NCBI GenBank assembly: GCA_023853785.1
Contig: JAJIRX010000144.1
Coordinates: 34,612 to 98,611, forward strand
Reading direction: 5' to 3'
Source: Psilocybe azurescens
Taxonomy: Eukaryota; Basidiomycota; Agaricomycetes; Agaricales; Agrocybaceae
DNA: 64,000 nt
The notes beneath the pieces are model-generated. The model saw nothing but the letters and a program-made list of their open reading frames with translations. It was not told where the DNA came from and did no database searches. Every line of letters begins with the position of its first letter. Within the stretch, counting starts at the first letter, position 1. Shown here one piece after another: positions 1-11,024 of the stretch. A program made the translations under genes and the position numbers.

Positions 1-205
1 GTACGTACGCATATCTGCTCATTTATTCGCCTTGTATCATTTTTACCCGACTTGTAGGCGCACCAAGGGTCGTCTACATCTAGTCTCGGCGTCCCATCAT
101 CTTTAGGCCAGTCATCCGTATTAGGATGACTCACCTGCAGAGTCTGGGATCCCATCAACCAAGGTAAGGGACCTTTGCGTTCGGTGTTTTTGGCAATTTC
201 TCAGA
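1..205 (-). CDS. partial open frame running off the left edge, unidentified
   Basis: On the minus strand a frame stays open from about position 205 to the window edge (about 67 codons). It is rich in Asp, Pro and Trp, with a stretch reading DDWPKDDGTPRLDVDDPW. I do not recognise the family. The stretch has a more balanced base composition than the AT-rich repeats to its right, so it may be the end of a real gene cut by the window. It overlaps the left arm of the inverted repeat at 183-246. It could equally be a chance open frame. Confidence 0.25.
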
Positions 206-740
206 GCTGACATAAACAATTCTCATGCGTTCATGCTTCATTTATGTATCAACATTATTACTAGCATAGCCAATCATGTTATTAAAATCTTCATTATCCT
301 CTCTTGCAATATACATCATCTGCCTGGCATCTGCTGCATTAATGAGCTCCTGATTTTCAGGACTTGTCAAAGTTGACTGCAAGATCATTTCGCTATTCAA
401 GTTGCTGCTGTGGCGTTCTCGTTTAGTGCAGATGATTGACATGCCCCACACCATTTTGACCCGCAAGTCAAAGGTATCCGACCTGATAAGTCCATTGCTG
501 CAATAGCATATCAGCATCAAATACAAATATCTTCTGGATAAAATGCTGGACCTGAATTTCAATATCTTGATGCTGAGAAACTTGCATATGTTTCTGGTTA
601 TTATAAAGCAGAGTTCTGAACAAGCAAATGGATGGACTTTGGAAGGGGATACAACAATTGTGATGCAATAGGCAAGAGAGATAAATGAGTGTGAACGTAC
701 AAGAAATGTTTATGTCAGCTCTGAGAAATCACCAAAAACC
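183..740. repeat. 560-bp unit bounded by inverted arms of about 60 bp
   Basis: The arm at 183-246 and the arm at 681-740 are imperfect inverted copies sharing a perfect core of about 22 bp (CAGAGCTGACATAAACA is part of it). Between them are short minus-strand frames (242-562 and 468-668) that match nothing I know. I could not find a clear target duplication, so this could be a small non-autonomous transposon or a rearranged fragment. Confidence 0.45.
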
Positions 741-839
741 ACCCCACAGTTACCTAATCGCTCTGAAGATTGATCACAGGTATACCTGGCCAGCTTTACT
801 TCATGATACACAAGCATTATGACCTGCTGCTATGTGTCA

Positions 840-1165
840 TGGTCAACAGCTTGCTGGGGGCTGTGCCCCCAGACTCCTGCTTGTCAGTGCCCTGTGCCTC
901 CTCATTGAAAAATAAATAGCAGCAGTCACAATCATAATGTTTTGGGAGGAATTGAGCTTCACTCATCCCTCCCTTCTTATCACCACTTTGTGCCTCATTA
1001 AAAAATTAATAATAGCAGTCATTTATATAATTTTTTTGGAGGGGAATGAGCTTTGCTCATTCCCCCCCTTCTCTACCACCACTTCATGCCTCATTAAAAA
1101 TTTAATAATAGCAATCACTTATATAATGTCTTGGTGGAGATGAGCTTTGCTCATCTCTCTCTGGA
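840..1165 (-). repeat. triplicated hairpin units near the Helitron 3-prime end
   Basis: Three tandem units of about 92 bp begin near 895, 986 and 1077. The second and third carry clear hairpins: stem 1041-1051 with 1055-1065 (11 bp, loop TTT) and stem 1137-1145 with 1149-1157 (9 bp, loop TTT). The first unit has a degenerate version near 949-977. A separate 8-bp GC-rich hairpin lies at 854-872. Helitrons end in a hairpin close to a CTRR terminus and this cluster is just downstream of the helicase C-terminus, so it probably marks the element's 3-prime end. I could not pinpoint the terminal CTRR. Confidence 0.5.
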
Positions 1166-1289
1166 CTCCTCATTCAAACATAATTAATCTTGTACAATAC
1201 AAATACTTTATATATTAAATAATAATCAGTCACTACAGTTAATAGAAAGAACTTTTGGGTACACTATATTTTTGTTATACTTAATCCAG

Positions 1290-1859
1290 AACTGTCATCC
1301 CAAATAGTCTTGATGTTGTGCACAGATGTTACTTGTGAAATAGCAATATACAGTTGTCCATGTGCAAAAGGTGAAGAAATAAGGTTTAGTCCAACATGTA
1401 AAACAGATTGTCCTTGTGCTTTGTTGATTGTTATAGCAAATGCCAGTCACACAGGAAATTGTTGTTGGCAAAATTCAAATAGAACTTGTGTGTCTGTCAG
1501 TATCAGCCCAATCTGTGGAATAAAAACTGTCTCCCCTGCTCTATCTCCTGTCAATAGTTGAACTTCCAAAACACAGTTTTCCATTCTTGTCACAATCCCT
1601 CTTGATCCATTGCACACTTCCTCACTTGCATTCAAATTCTGTAAAATCATGATAGGGCAACCAACTTTCAGTGTAAGCTTTGCCAAAGGAAGACCTGAAC
1701 AGTTGATTGTGTTCAGATACTCCACTGGATATACCAGAATTCCTTCATCACCATGTCTCCAATTATTCAAAATGCTATCAGCATTATGAAACACCTTTTC
1801 TTCTCCAGGAAATTTGTTAAGAATAATTTTGTTCAGGTCATCCACATCATCATTTCTGC
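1290..1859 (-). pseudogene. Helitron helicase, C-terminal part
   Basis: The minus-strand frame starting at the TA insertion site carries late motifs of PIF1-like Helitron helicases: NDDVDDLNK at the start, then LTLKVGCPIMILQNL, a GDRAGE segment, and in a shifted frame TINKAQGQSVLHVGL and YIAISQVTS (about 1440-1325). These are the motifs that couple ATP hydrolysis to DNA unwinding. A frame change near 1447 separates the last two motifs from the rest. Upstream, the same protein continues at 4577 on the far side of the TIR element. The family assignment is confident; the copy is not functional. Confidence 0.85.
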
Positions 1860-2851
1860 TAAGGTTGTGTGGTCAACAGGAACAGACCAGCTTATGTAAA
1901 TGTATTATATAAGCACCAAGAACAGCAAAATGTGAGCTCTGAGAAAAAGAAAAAATTTATGTTGCAAAAAGTTGCTAGAAGTTGTAAATGCATTATGTAT
2001 TATTGTCTTGAGTGTTGTATTTTTCTTGTGCTTTTTTTTTATAGCTCTATGGCCATGTCTAGAGGTAATATGTGATGGCTGTGATAATTTATGGTTTGCC
2101 CATGCTGCTTCCAGACCACTCAAACTGTGTCCATAAGTGCTGACAAATTGTGCTGCTCAATTTGCACAACTGATAAGATTAGCTAAACACAGCCTTGACA
2201 GATGTTCCAATGAGACTCTGACTGTTGAACTTGAAGAAGTGGCATGCTGTCAAGACAATTCTTGTTGCTTTGGTTTCTGCCCCATGGCATCCTGCTTGGC
2301 CTTGACAGCCATTTGCTGTGCTTCAAAAGAGCTGCATTGAAGTGATTGAGTGCTGCCTCCTTAGTAAGTTCATCAAGCTCTTCCTCATCAACCTCCTCAT
2401 CCTCACTATCAGATTCATCCTCCTTTGAAGAAATGTCATCCTTGTCAACAAAAAGAAACCATGATCAAGCAAGTCTTCTTCATCATTGGAATGTCTGTCT
2501 TCATTGTCGGGAACTTCTTCAATAGTAGATTTTGGTTGTTTTTGATCTCTGCTAGGTTATTAAGTCAAGCCAATTTAGCCTTTGAATGTCCTATGTGTCT
2601 GAGTGAGGTTTTGACCAGTATTCTCTGCTTTTTCATTATTCATAGTTCTCTTTGCTGGCCTGCTATAAGCCATATGACTGTATTATATAAGTGGCAAAAT
2701 ATCATGATCTAAAATTGAAACTTTTTCTGATATTGTCAAAGTGATTATTAGAGCATTTGGGAGGTTTTTGGTTTTATAAAAATTTTGACAAAATCTGAAG
2801 AAAAAACCTATATTTTTCAAAATAAAAACCTGAGATCTATAGCTCCATATA

Positions 2852-4452
2852 CAGTGACTTAAAAACTGTCCAGACGTTTTGAAATTGAATTTAAATTGAC
2901 TATAACGCCATGTAATCCTTATGGAATTACATGATTTAAAATGTACTTGAAAGCCTGGATCACAGCTTTCAGAAAATATAACATATATTTATATTTGTTT
3001 GGCTCATTTATTATTATTAAATACTTTATAAAATTAACACATCCAGACAGTTTTTTGCAGCCCATTGGAATATAGATATCTATATAAACTAGTACTTTGT
3101 GTGACCCCACTTTGCCTTTAAAACATCTATAACTCTTCTAGATATACTATTGACCAATTTTACAGTCTTCTTTAGGTATTTTCTCCCACTACTCCAGTAT
3201 TCTGCCCTACAACTTGTGGATACTCTTTGGAGCATTTTTATATTCTACACAGCACATTTTGAGAATATGCCACAAATCTTCAATTGGATTGAGGTCTAGG
3301 TATTATGCTGACCAGTCCAAAAGCTTTGTTTTATGGTCTTTAAGCCTTTTTGAGCCTTTTTGGATGTGTGTTTGAGATCATTATTTTGCTGAAAGATGAA
3401 ATCATTCTGATTAAAGTTGTAATACTCCAGATTTTGGAAGATATAGTCATCCAAAATGCTCACATAGAGTTTTCCGTCCCTCTTTCCTTGTATCCTGCAC
3501 ATGTAGCCAACACCATTTGTTGTTATACACCTCCAAGTCATTATATATCCTCCTCCAATCTGATGATTTTCTATACATGCTGAGTTTAGAGAGGAGAACC
3601 AGCCTTTTCCACACCCACTGCCTTCCATCTGACCCAATTCAATTGATCTTAGTCTCATGTATGAACATAACATGTTTCCACTCTTTCTCTGTTCAGTTTC
3701 TATACTTCTGGACAAATTTCAAGTAAGCCTTCCTATGGTTCTTAGAGAGGAATCACTTTTGACTTTGACTTGTGCTACAGAATTCTCTTTTTGAGATAAT
3801 TTTGAATGTTTTGGATGGAGATAGATATGTTGGTAATAATGAGAAGCTGGCAGCAGAGTTGTGTAGCAGTATCAGCCTTTCTAGTGGGGAGAAGTCAAAC
3901 TAGATGGTAGTGGTCATTGGGAGTGAGCTTAAAAGGATGGCCTGCATGATTTTTTGATAGATAACTCTATCCCAAAACATATTACCCAAATATTTGACTT
4001 CAAAACACCAATTTTTACATCAATATGCAAATAGAATCACCATTTTCCAGTATAAAAATGATATTAGAGCATAATTTAGAAGAAAGAGGATATATAACTG
4101 TGTAGCAGAGAGTAATGGGCTATAAACTTGGGGGAATGTACAGTTTTAGACTTTGTTATATATCTCAAACATGTTTTTATTGATTTTATATTTTTTGCAT
4201 GCTCACAATTTAAAAAAAACATATTGTGTTGATTCTAATGGTCTGCAAAGAAACTGTCTGGAAGTGTTAATTTTATAAAGTATTTAATAATAATAAATGA
4301 GCCAGAAAAATACAAACATATTTTATATCTCCTGAAAGCTATGATCCAGGGCTTTCCAGTACATTTTAAATCATGTAATTCTATGAGGATTACATGGCAT
4401 TATAGTCAATTTAAGTTCAATTCAAAACATCTGGACAGTTTTTAAGTCACTG
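2852..4452 (-). mobile_element. Tc1-like element, family 1, copy a
   Basis: The ends read CAGTGACTTAAAAACTGTCC on both strands and are flanked by TA at 2850-2851 and 4453-4454. The inverted repeats are about 220 bp long, spanning 2852-3070 and 4230-4452. The interior carries a broken minus-strand transposase. Two more copies of this family are at 6300-7906 and 29488-31508. This one sits inside the TIR element at 1862-4574, so it arrived after it. Confidence 0.9.
3296..3900 (-). pseudogene. Tc1-like DDE transposase relic
   Basis: The open part (3296-3715) reads through the central catalytic region. KGWFSSLNSACIENHQIGGG is followed by MTWRCITTNGVG and by FIFQQNNDLKHTSKKAQKG, which matches the FQQDNDPKHTSK block around the second catalytic Asp of Tc1 transposases; the Asp itself reads Asn here. 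The N-terminal helix-turn-helix part is scattered in other frames up to about 3900. The protein would cut at the inverted repeat ends and insert at TA, but the changed catalytic residue and broken frame make this copy inactive. Confidence 0.75.
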
Positions 4453-4576
4453 TATTGTCTACAATCTCTAGGCAGAAAATTACTGATTATGTTTGCATTG
4501 TGTTTATTAATGAGCTCAATGTTAAGGCTGATTTTAGATTATATAAGCTGGTCAGTTCCTGTTGACTGCAACCTTA

Positions 4577-5493
4577 CACAGAATTGTCTGTTCAGCATAA
4601 TATTTGTCATCATGCCCAGTGGTCTGGTGGATTCCAGGATATATTGTATCAATCAGAGATCCAACAGTATTGTTGGCACATTTGAAATAATCAGGAAGTG
4701 TTGTGTTGTCAGATTCATCAGTATATTTTCCCAGGCCAATATCCAACTGCCATTGTGCAAATTTTTGTTCTTCATCATGTGTAGTGTTCAGGCACATATT
4801 CTCAGTCAACTTAAGTACTTTGATGTGTGCCCAAATTTGTGACTGCTGCATGCATGCTCCAACAATTTGTGCTTTTGATACTTTCACAATAACAGGAAGA
4901 ATTTGCTTAAAGTCTCCACCAAACACAACAGTATATCCTCCAAATAGCTTGTCACAGTTACAGATATCCTTGAATGTGTGGTCCACAGCCTCATGAATAA
5001 TGGTTCTGTATAGAAGCTTCATCCCATATCATCAAAACAGTACATTGAATAAGCTCTGCCAAATCAGAAGTGCAACCAATACTGCATGTGGAGTCCTCAT
5101 GAATGCTGATAGAAATTTTGAAGGTTGAATGTGATGTCTGATCACCAATAAGAAGCAGAGATGCAATGCCAGATGAAGCCACACAAAGCACTATTTTTCC
5201 TTCACCATGCAGAAAGTAGCACAGAGTGTTGTACACATAAGTTTTTCCTGTACCTCCTGGACCATGAAAGAAAAAACATTGACCACTCCTGCTTTCAACT
5301 GCTGCCACAATAGTATCAAATGCTGAACATTGCCCATGATTGAGAGTAGAAATTTGCTGATGAGCCAGAACAGATTGATGTCTCTGTTATAGTTTCTCTG
5401 CTCTGCAATCAATCTATTTTCTATAGCAGAAGCCCAATCTTCTTGAGGCAATGGCATTTCTGCAAACTCTGCAAGTTTTTGTTGGTAGTGCAA
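4577..5493 (-). pseudogene. Helitron helicase, N-terminal motor part
   Basis: Motif I (GPGGTGKT, about 5239-5270) and motif II (LMIWDEAS, about 5017-5035) are both clear, followed by the motif III region VVFGGDFKQILPV (about 4880-4925) and a KLTENMCLN segment. Together these define a PIF1-like superfamily 1 helicase, the motor fused to Rep in Helitrons. The reading is spread over three overlapping frames (breaks near 5010 and 5250), so it is not translatable as is. It is cut at 4576 by the TIR element; its C-terminal end is at 1290-1859. Confidence 0.88.
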
Positions 5494-6297
5494 AGAAGTT
5501 GGTCAATGAGAAAAAGACCATAATTAAACACTTGTGCTTCAGTGGGGTCTTGTTGGATACATTGGAGATAAGGGCATGTTACAGATCATTGCAAATCTTG
5601 TCTCTAAATTGATCCCAGAGTGCAGCAGAATTTGATGGTGTGCGGTCTTGAAGAATAGTCACAAAAGGTTGTGAAGTTGATGTCCACTTACCATATATCC
5701 AGCCTCTTCCAGACACTGCTTCCACTTATTATCATCCTCTAAAATTCCTCAATGTATACAGGCCTCACAGAATGTTTCATATACAGTGCTATCAACTGTT
5801 CAGAGATCAACAAAAGATGTAGCACTCTTGACACAGCTCAGCAGAGTTCTGAGATAAAAGTGCTCTCCTGAACTTGGATAAGCATAATACATGTGCCCAA
5901 TTGCAAATTTTTGCTGTCTTGGAGTCCATTTGTGCTGCTTTTCCTTCCAGACAAATATGGCAGGAACATCCTGGTAAAGAGTATTTCTGGCTTTTTTGTA
6001 TTGTACATTGGCCTTGAAATAAGCAGTGAGCTTGGTGTCTTTGCCTGCACTACAATCCAAAACCTCCTGAACATTTAGAGTCTGGTCAAATTCCATATAA
6101 CCATTTGTTGGTCTGGCAAATGAATCTGAAGACAAACAATAGGTGGATGCTCTTAATGCATGTGGAAGTGAAAAATACACCAAAGTCCTTCACATGCAGA
6201 AACATATTGTGCATCAATGTATAGCTTGACCTCATCTTCACATCATCCAAACTGCATAGTAGTGTGGTCATGACCCTTATAGACATATTTGTAGATG
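5493..6297 (-). pseudogene. Helitron linker between Rep and helicase
   Basis: On the minus strand the frame 6183-5800 reads through a region conserved in Helitron proteins, with ARPTNGYMEFD followed by a WTPRQQKFAIGHMYYAYPSSG segment and FYLRTLLSCVK. The frame opens right after the YKYVYKGHD end of the Rep tyrosine motif at 6297, which fits a direct continuation of the protein. Frameshifts separate it from the helicase start near 5490; the stretch 5500-5790 is degenerate. Confidence 0.8.
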
Positions 6298-6299
6298 TA

Positions 6300-7906
6300 C
6301 AGTGACTCAAAAAACTATCTGGATGTTTTTGAAATTGAACTTAAACTGACTATAATAACATGTAATCTTAATGAAATTATATGATTTAAAATGTACTAGA
6401 AAGTCTTGGATCACAGCTTTCAGGAGATATAAAATATGTTTGTATTTGTTTGGTTCATATATTATTATTAAATACTTTATAAAATTAACACATCCAGACA
6501 GTTTCTTTGCGGCCCTTTGGAATATGGGTATCTATATAAACTAGTACTTTGTGTGACCACACTTTGCTTTCAAAACATCTAAAAATCTTCTAGACATACT
6601 ATTGATTGATTTCATATAGTCTTCCTTGGGTATTTCCTCCCATTCCTCCAGTATTCTGCCCTACAACTCCTGGATACCTCTTGGAGCATTTTTGTATTCT
6701 ACAAAGCACATTTTGAGAATATGCCACAAATCTTTGATTGAATTGAGATCTAGTTATTATGCTAGTCAGTCCACAAGCTCTATTTTATGGTCTTTAAGCC
6801 TTTTATGAGCCTTTTTAGATGTGTGCTTGAGGTCATTATCTTGCTAAAAGATGAAATTATTCTGATTAAGGTTGTAATACTCCAGAGTTTGGAAGACATA
6901 GTCATCCAAAATGCTTATATAGAGTTCTCCATACATCTTGCCTTCTATCCTGCACATGTAGCCAACACCACTTGTTGTTATACGACTCCAAATCATCATA
7001 TATTCTTCTCCAAATTTGATGGTTTTCTACATGCTGAGTTTGGAGAGGACAACCAACCTTTTTTCTCACCTACTGCCTTACAACTGACCCAATTCAATTG
7101 ATATTGGTCTTATCTGCAACATAATATGTTTTCAGTCTTTTCTGTTCAGTTTTCATACTTCTGGACAAATTTCAAGCAAGCCTTCCTATTGTTCTTCAGG
7201 AGGAATGGCTTTTTGATCTTAACTTGTGCTACAAGATCCTTTTTGAAGAAATTTTAAATGGTTTAGATAGAGATAGATGTGTTAGTGATAGTGGGAAGCT
7301 GGCAGCAGTATTGTGTAGAAGTATCAGCCTTTCCAGTGGAGACAAGTCAGACTAGGTGGCAGTAGTCATGGGGAGTGAGCTTAGAAAAATGGTCTTCATG
7401 ATTTTTTCATCAATAACTCTATCCCAAAACATATCACCCAAATATTTGACTTCAAAACACCTAGTTTGACATTAGTTTTGCAAATATAATCACCATTTTC
7501 TGGCATAAAGATGATGTTAGAGTATAATTTAAAAGAGAGAGAATACATGACTGTGTAGTAGAGAATAATTGGCTATAAACTTGGGGGAATGTAAAATTTC
7601 AGTCTTTGTTATATACTTCCAACATGTTTTATTCATTTGATATTTTTTTACATGTTTACAATAACAAAAACCTTATTGTGTTAATTCCAATGGGCTGCAA
7701 AGAAACTGTCCAGATGTGTTATTTTTATAAAGTATTTTATAATAATAGATGAACCAAACAAATACAAACATATGCTATATCTTCTGAAAGCTGTGATCCA
7801 GGGCTTTCCAGTACATTTTAAATCATATAATTTCATAAGGATTACATGACATTATAGTCAATTTAAGTTCAATTTCAAAAACATCCAGACAGTTTTCGAG
7901 TCACTG
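6300..7906 (-). mobile_element. Tc1-like element, family 1, copy b, inside the Rep tyrosine codon
   Basis: The ends start CAGTGACTC and are flanked by TA at 6298-6299 and 7907-7908. The inverted repeats are about 220 bp and closely match those of the copy at 2852-4452. The interior holds a broken minus-strand transposase with a QDNDLKHTSKKA block (about 6800-6860), preceded by an in-frame TAG. The insertion splits the Helitron Rep sequence KYIYKYVYKGHD at the TA of the first TAC codon. Confidence 0.92.
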
Positions 7907-7908
7907 TA

Positions 7909-8635
7909 TTTGATAGCCTTAATAGAAGCAACAGACTCAACATTAATATAGCAGTGATATTTCCAGATAATATAACAGCAATAAGCAACAACCCAACAAT
8001 TATCAACCTTTTTCCACCACCAATGTCAAACTCCTTTCCAGTGTTATGTCTTCTGAGATTTGCATAAGAGTCTTTATTGACAGTGGTCTGGTCATGAGTG
8101 AGGCTTGGGAGAACATTTTGAACATTTTCCATTCACATCACATTGAGCAGTGGTGTCACCATTGCAGGGAATATGGACTATGAATTTCTTGACCAATTCA
8201 AAGAGTTCTGGCTCTTTTTCTTCATCTGTAAATTCAGCTGAAATAATACTGTCAACATCTTCAGGTGTGCAAAGCTTGTGATCAGGATGCAAAATACAAT
8301 CATGTGCATATGTGGGAGGCCTTACTTTTGAAACTCAATTGTCCACACATTTGCAACTGCTCAATCTATAATGCCATTTTTACAAATATCATTGAGCATC
8401 TCTTTCATTTTTGCATGAAAGACTCTGACCACTAAATCAGGATGTTCAGAAGACTGTTGTCCAGAAAGAAGTGCTTTTTGATCTCTGGCCAGTTTAGATT
8501 GGCAGTAACAGTGATGAATAAATCAGCTCTATGAAAATAGCAATTAATAGTAAGAGCATCCTGGCAGTTCTAAATCATGTTTTGTGTGCTTCCAGCAAGA
8601 GAAGAGAGCAAAATAGTTCTTTGGCCAACATTAGC
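7909..8635 (-). pseudogene. Helitron Rep endonuclease core with HUH motif
   Basis: The minus strand reads GLPHMHMIVF (about 8300-8335), the HUH motif that holds the metal ion in rolling-circle Rep nucleases. It continues with DHKLCTPEDVDSIISAEF, a cysteine pair region NGKCSK, and NLRRHNTGKEF. The frame then reaches the tyrosine motif at the Tc1-like insertion (7908). Upstream it reads ANVGQRTILLSS from the 8636 border. In-frame stops lie just before GLPH and in the NMI-NCQDA segment. The order and motifs make the family assignment secure; the copy is inactive. Confidence 0.88.
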
Positions 8636-8643
8636 ACCTTTAG

Positions 8644-8886
8644 GAGGTCATTCCTTTCCCCACACAATCCATATGGACTCCAGTGGACTCCAGTGGACTC
8701 CAGTGGACTACAGTGGACTACAGTTATTTTAGTCCATATTCACTGTATAGTATAAGATCTACTAAAGTGCAGTGGAATCCACTGGAGTCAACTGGACTCT
8801 GTTTACCTTTTACACTCAGTATATAGGCAAGTCCAGTGGAGTCCAGTGGAGTCCATATAGACTGTGTGGGGGATGGTAAAGTACTG
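8644..8886. mobile_element. short palindrome-array element, family GGACTCCAGT
   Basis: The 243-bp element is flanked by the exact 8-bp duplication ACCTTTAG (8636-8643 and 8887-8894). The left end reads GAGGTCATTCC and the right end, reversed, CAGTACTTTACC; both lead into CCCCACACA. Inside, GGACTCC is repeated every 10 bp in two opposed blocks (about 8677-8722 and 8765-8860). Removing it restores the Helitron frame DPNTKGANVG. The same family forms the outer ends of 12454-16608. It has no coding capacity and must be moved in trans. Confidence 0.88.
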
Positions 8887-8894
8887 ACCTTTAG

Positions 8895-10609
8895 TATTAG
8901 GATCAGCTGCAACAGTATCCATAAAACCTTGACATGTATCATTTCTGAACTTCTTGATTTTGTCTAACCCATCATAATCAATTTTGCTCTAAGGCTGCCC
9001 AACAGTCTACAATAAATTCCTGAAGAAGTTTTCTACCAAAAACAAATGTTGAGATTCATTTGTTGCTTCCCTTGGATGAAGACAATAGTGAAAATATTCT
9101 GTTTGTGTGATGTATTTTCTTTTTTTTGGCTGTGGAGCTTCAATAGCATCCTGATCCTGATCCTCATTTGGAGCCATCTCAGCAGCTGGAGGATCATCAT
9201 CAATTTCTTCAGCACCTCTAAAAGGAATTTTAGGATATCAGCCTAACTGCACAGTTGGAAAAAGAAGAACATAATGAAGTGAAAGATAAAGAGGATGCAG
9301 TTCACTAAATTTTTCCAGCCTTTCTCCAGCTCTTTGTCTCAGAACAACATCTCTACTATTGGGATATACTTTATCACTATCTCCAGGAAGAATCACAGCC
9401 ACTTCATTGGATGTAGCTGATGACATATTATAGCATCTGCGATCAGTTTCACATTCATAGTGAAAAGCAATTGTGCATTGCTGATTCATGAGCATTTTAC
9501 ATGTTATTTCAAATGCTTGCTTGTACAGCTGCACATCTGAATGGGAATGATGTAGCATATCTTGAAGAATGCTCATAGTGGTTCTATCCAGCCCAGAGTT
9601 TGCAGGATGCTGCATGCAGAAATTGGGAGCTTCAGCAGAATTAAAAATATATAGCTGAGCATATAAAGGTGTTACTCCAATCTGAGAAAGAAGAGATCCA
9701 GCTTGATGTGTTAATCTTCCTTGGACTTTGAATACATAAGGTCCAGGCCTATTGTTAATTGCATGGTCAACAGTGACTCCCAATGAGGTCATGGCTAAAG
9801 CATTGTTGTACTGCTGGATACGATTGAGGAAGTTTTTGGATTGGGGTACATTATTCCTAATCAATACATCTAATTCTTGAGGAGGATAATCCAGCTTTGG
9901 AAGAACAATTTTCCCACTAAAGCAGCACATTCAAAATGTGGGAAAGCAATTAGATGAATGTGAAATATGCTCTGCCATCCAGTGTAAAGCACTACACTTT
10001 GGACACTTTATATCCATTTTTTCCAAATTATGGACTGGCCAATTATGGCTAAAGGGCTGTTGGGCAGCATGTAAAAGAGGTTGGTCAATAGAAGGTTGAA
10101 ATGGAAGTGGTGCAGGAAGAAGAGCAGGAGGAGGCTGAAGAGGCACAGAAAGTACAGAAGGTGGTTGAAAGGGCACAGGAAGCACTGGAGGAGGAGGCTG
10201 AAGAGATATAGAAAGCACTGGAGGAAGTATCTATTTTTATTAATATTATATTTAAAATTACAATGACTTAAAATACATACTGGAAAATGTTGGGGCCCAG
10301 CATAATGACCATGAACACATTGTGGAGGAGGGTGCAGGAATGGCAGCTAAAAGCTGAGCCAGATTTGCAGATAAATTATTATACTAAATTCCATCAAACA
10401 TAACAGGCTGAGGAAGATTAGGAGCCGCAGGAGCAGGAGGTGCAGAAACAGAAAGGACAGGAGCAGGAGGAGCAGGAGCAGAAATAGCAGCCAAAAGCTG
10501 AGCCATATTTTCAGGTAAATTATTATACTGAATTCCATTAAATATAACAGACTGGGGAAGAGCAGCAGAAGCAGGAACAGAAGCAGGAGCAGGAGCAGGA
10601 GCAGGAGCA
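8895..10609 (-). pseudogene. Helitron protein, N-terminal region
   Basis: The frame 9930-9238 reads through the Helitron-like N-terminal domain, with YNNALAMTSLGV, GPYVFKVQGRLTHQ, LYIFNSAEAPN, VILPGDSDK and RQRAGERLEKFSELHPLY. Just upstream the sequence KCPKCSALHWMAEH is separated by one in-frame TGA (9931-9933). Further upstream is a Pro-rich region with an apparent 50-nt GTATGT...TAG intron (10231-10280) and two copies of an internal unit (FNGIQYNNL...AQLLAAI and FDGI-YNNL...AQLLAAI). Downstream, 9230-8895 continues toward the HUH core. The protein starts rolling-circle transposition, but stops and shifts disable this copy. Confidence 0.85.
10231..10280 (-). other. probable spliceosomal intron in the Helitron gene
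   Basis: A 50-nt AT-rich stretch with donor GTATGT and acceptor ATAG interrupts the Pro-rich region. Removing it joins a frame reading GHYAGPQHFP to ILPPVLSISLQ. The size and sites fit fungal introns elsewhere in the window. Confidence 0.6.
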
Positions 10610-10992
10610 TGTTATAGACACTTTATTTTCTTCACCTTTTTCTTTTCTCTTTCCTTTTCTTTTCATTTTTGTATATAAAGATCTTCTCATCACATGATGT
10701 TGTCCATCATGTGATTTTACATATAACTCATTCTACTCTGACTCACACGTTGACTCACATCATTGGCATTGCTGTGGCTCATTCTATGCTCTGACTCACA
10801 TTTGGACTCCTACTGTACTATAGTTATAGATACTCAAAACACTTATATAGCCAGTAGATACAGCTATTGTTCCTCAGCTAGTTCTTGATAATCTAATCTC
10901 CTCTTACTTGATACTGCTTGGAACTTGCTGTTCTTGACTACTTGACTGTCTGCTTTATCCACACACATGAATATAAGCCTGAAGTTGTAACA
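10610..10992. mobile_element. solo LTR
   Basis: The 383-bp sequence begins TGTTATAG and ends TTGTAACA, and is flanked by the 5-bp duplication GAGCA (10605-10609 and 10993-10997). It contains an 11-bp inverted repeat near 10687-10714 (ATCACATGATG). It lies inside a GGAGCA repeat that codes for Pro-Ala in the Helitron frame, and its removal keeps that frame open. No internal retrotransposon part remains, so it formed by LTR-LTR recombination. Confidence 0.8.

Positions 10993-11024
<32 letters not shown>

Larger units (their letters stand above)
1862..4574. mobile_element. TA-flanked TIR element inserted in the Helitron helicase
   Basis: Terminal inverted repeats of about 37 bp (outer ends AGGTTGTG and AGGTTGCAG, then a shared GTCAACAGGAAC core) lie at 1862-1899 and 4538-4574. 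TA dinucleotides flank both ends at 1860-1861 and 4575-4576. Dropping the element and one TA joins the helicase frame without a break, which supports these borders. The interior outside the nested Tc1-like copy holds a degenerate minus-strand reading near 2340-2460 rich in Asp/Glu, but no recognisable transposase. The TA duplication fits Tc1/mariner or PIF-like relatives; I cannot say which. Confidence 0.7.

Noticed and set aside
8677..8860. The regularly spaced GGACTCCAGT repeats could suggest a CRISPR array.
   Set aside because: Repeats are only 10 bp, touch each other without unique spacers, occur in opposed blocks inside a TIR element, and the genome is eukaryotic.
10347..10610. Poly-Leu frame that could be a membrane protein.
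   Set aside because: It is a shadow of the Pro/Ala-rich Helitron frame over GGAGCA repeats on the same strand.
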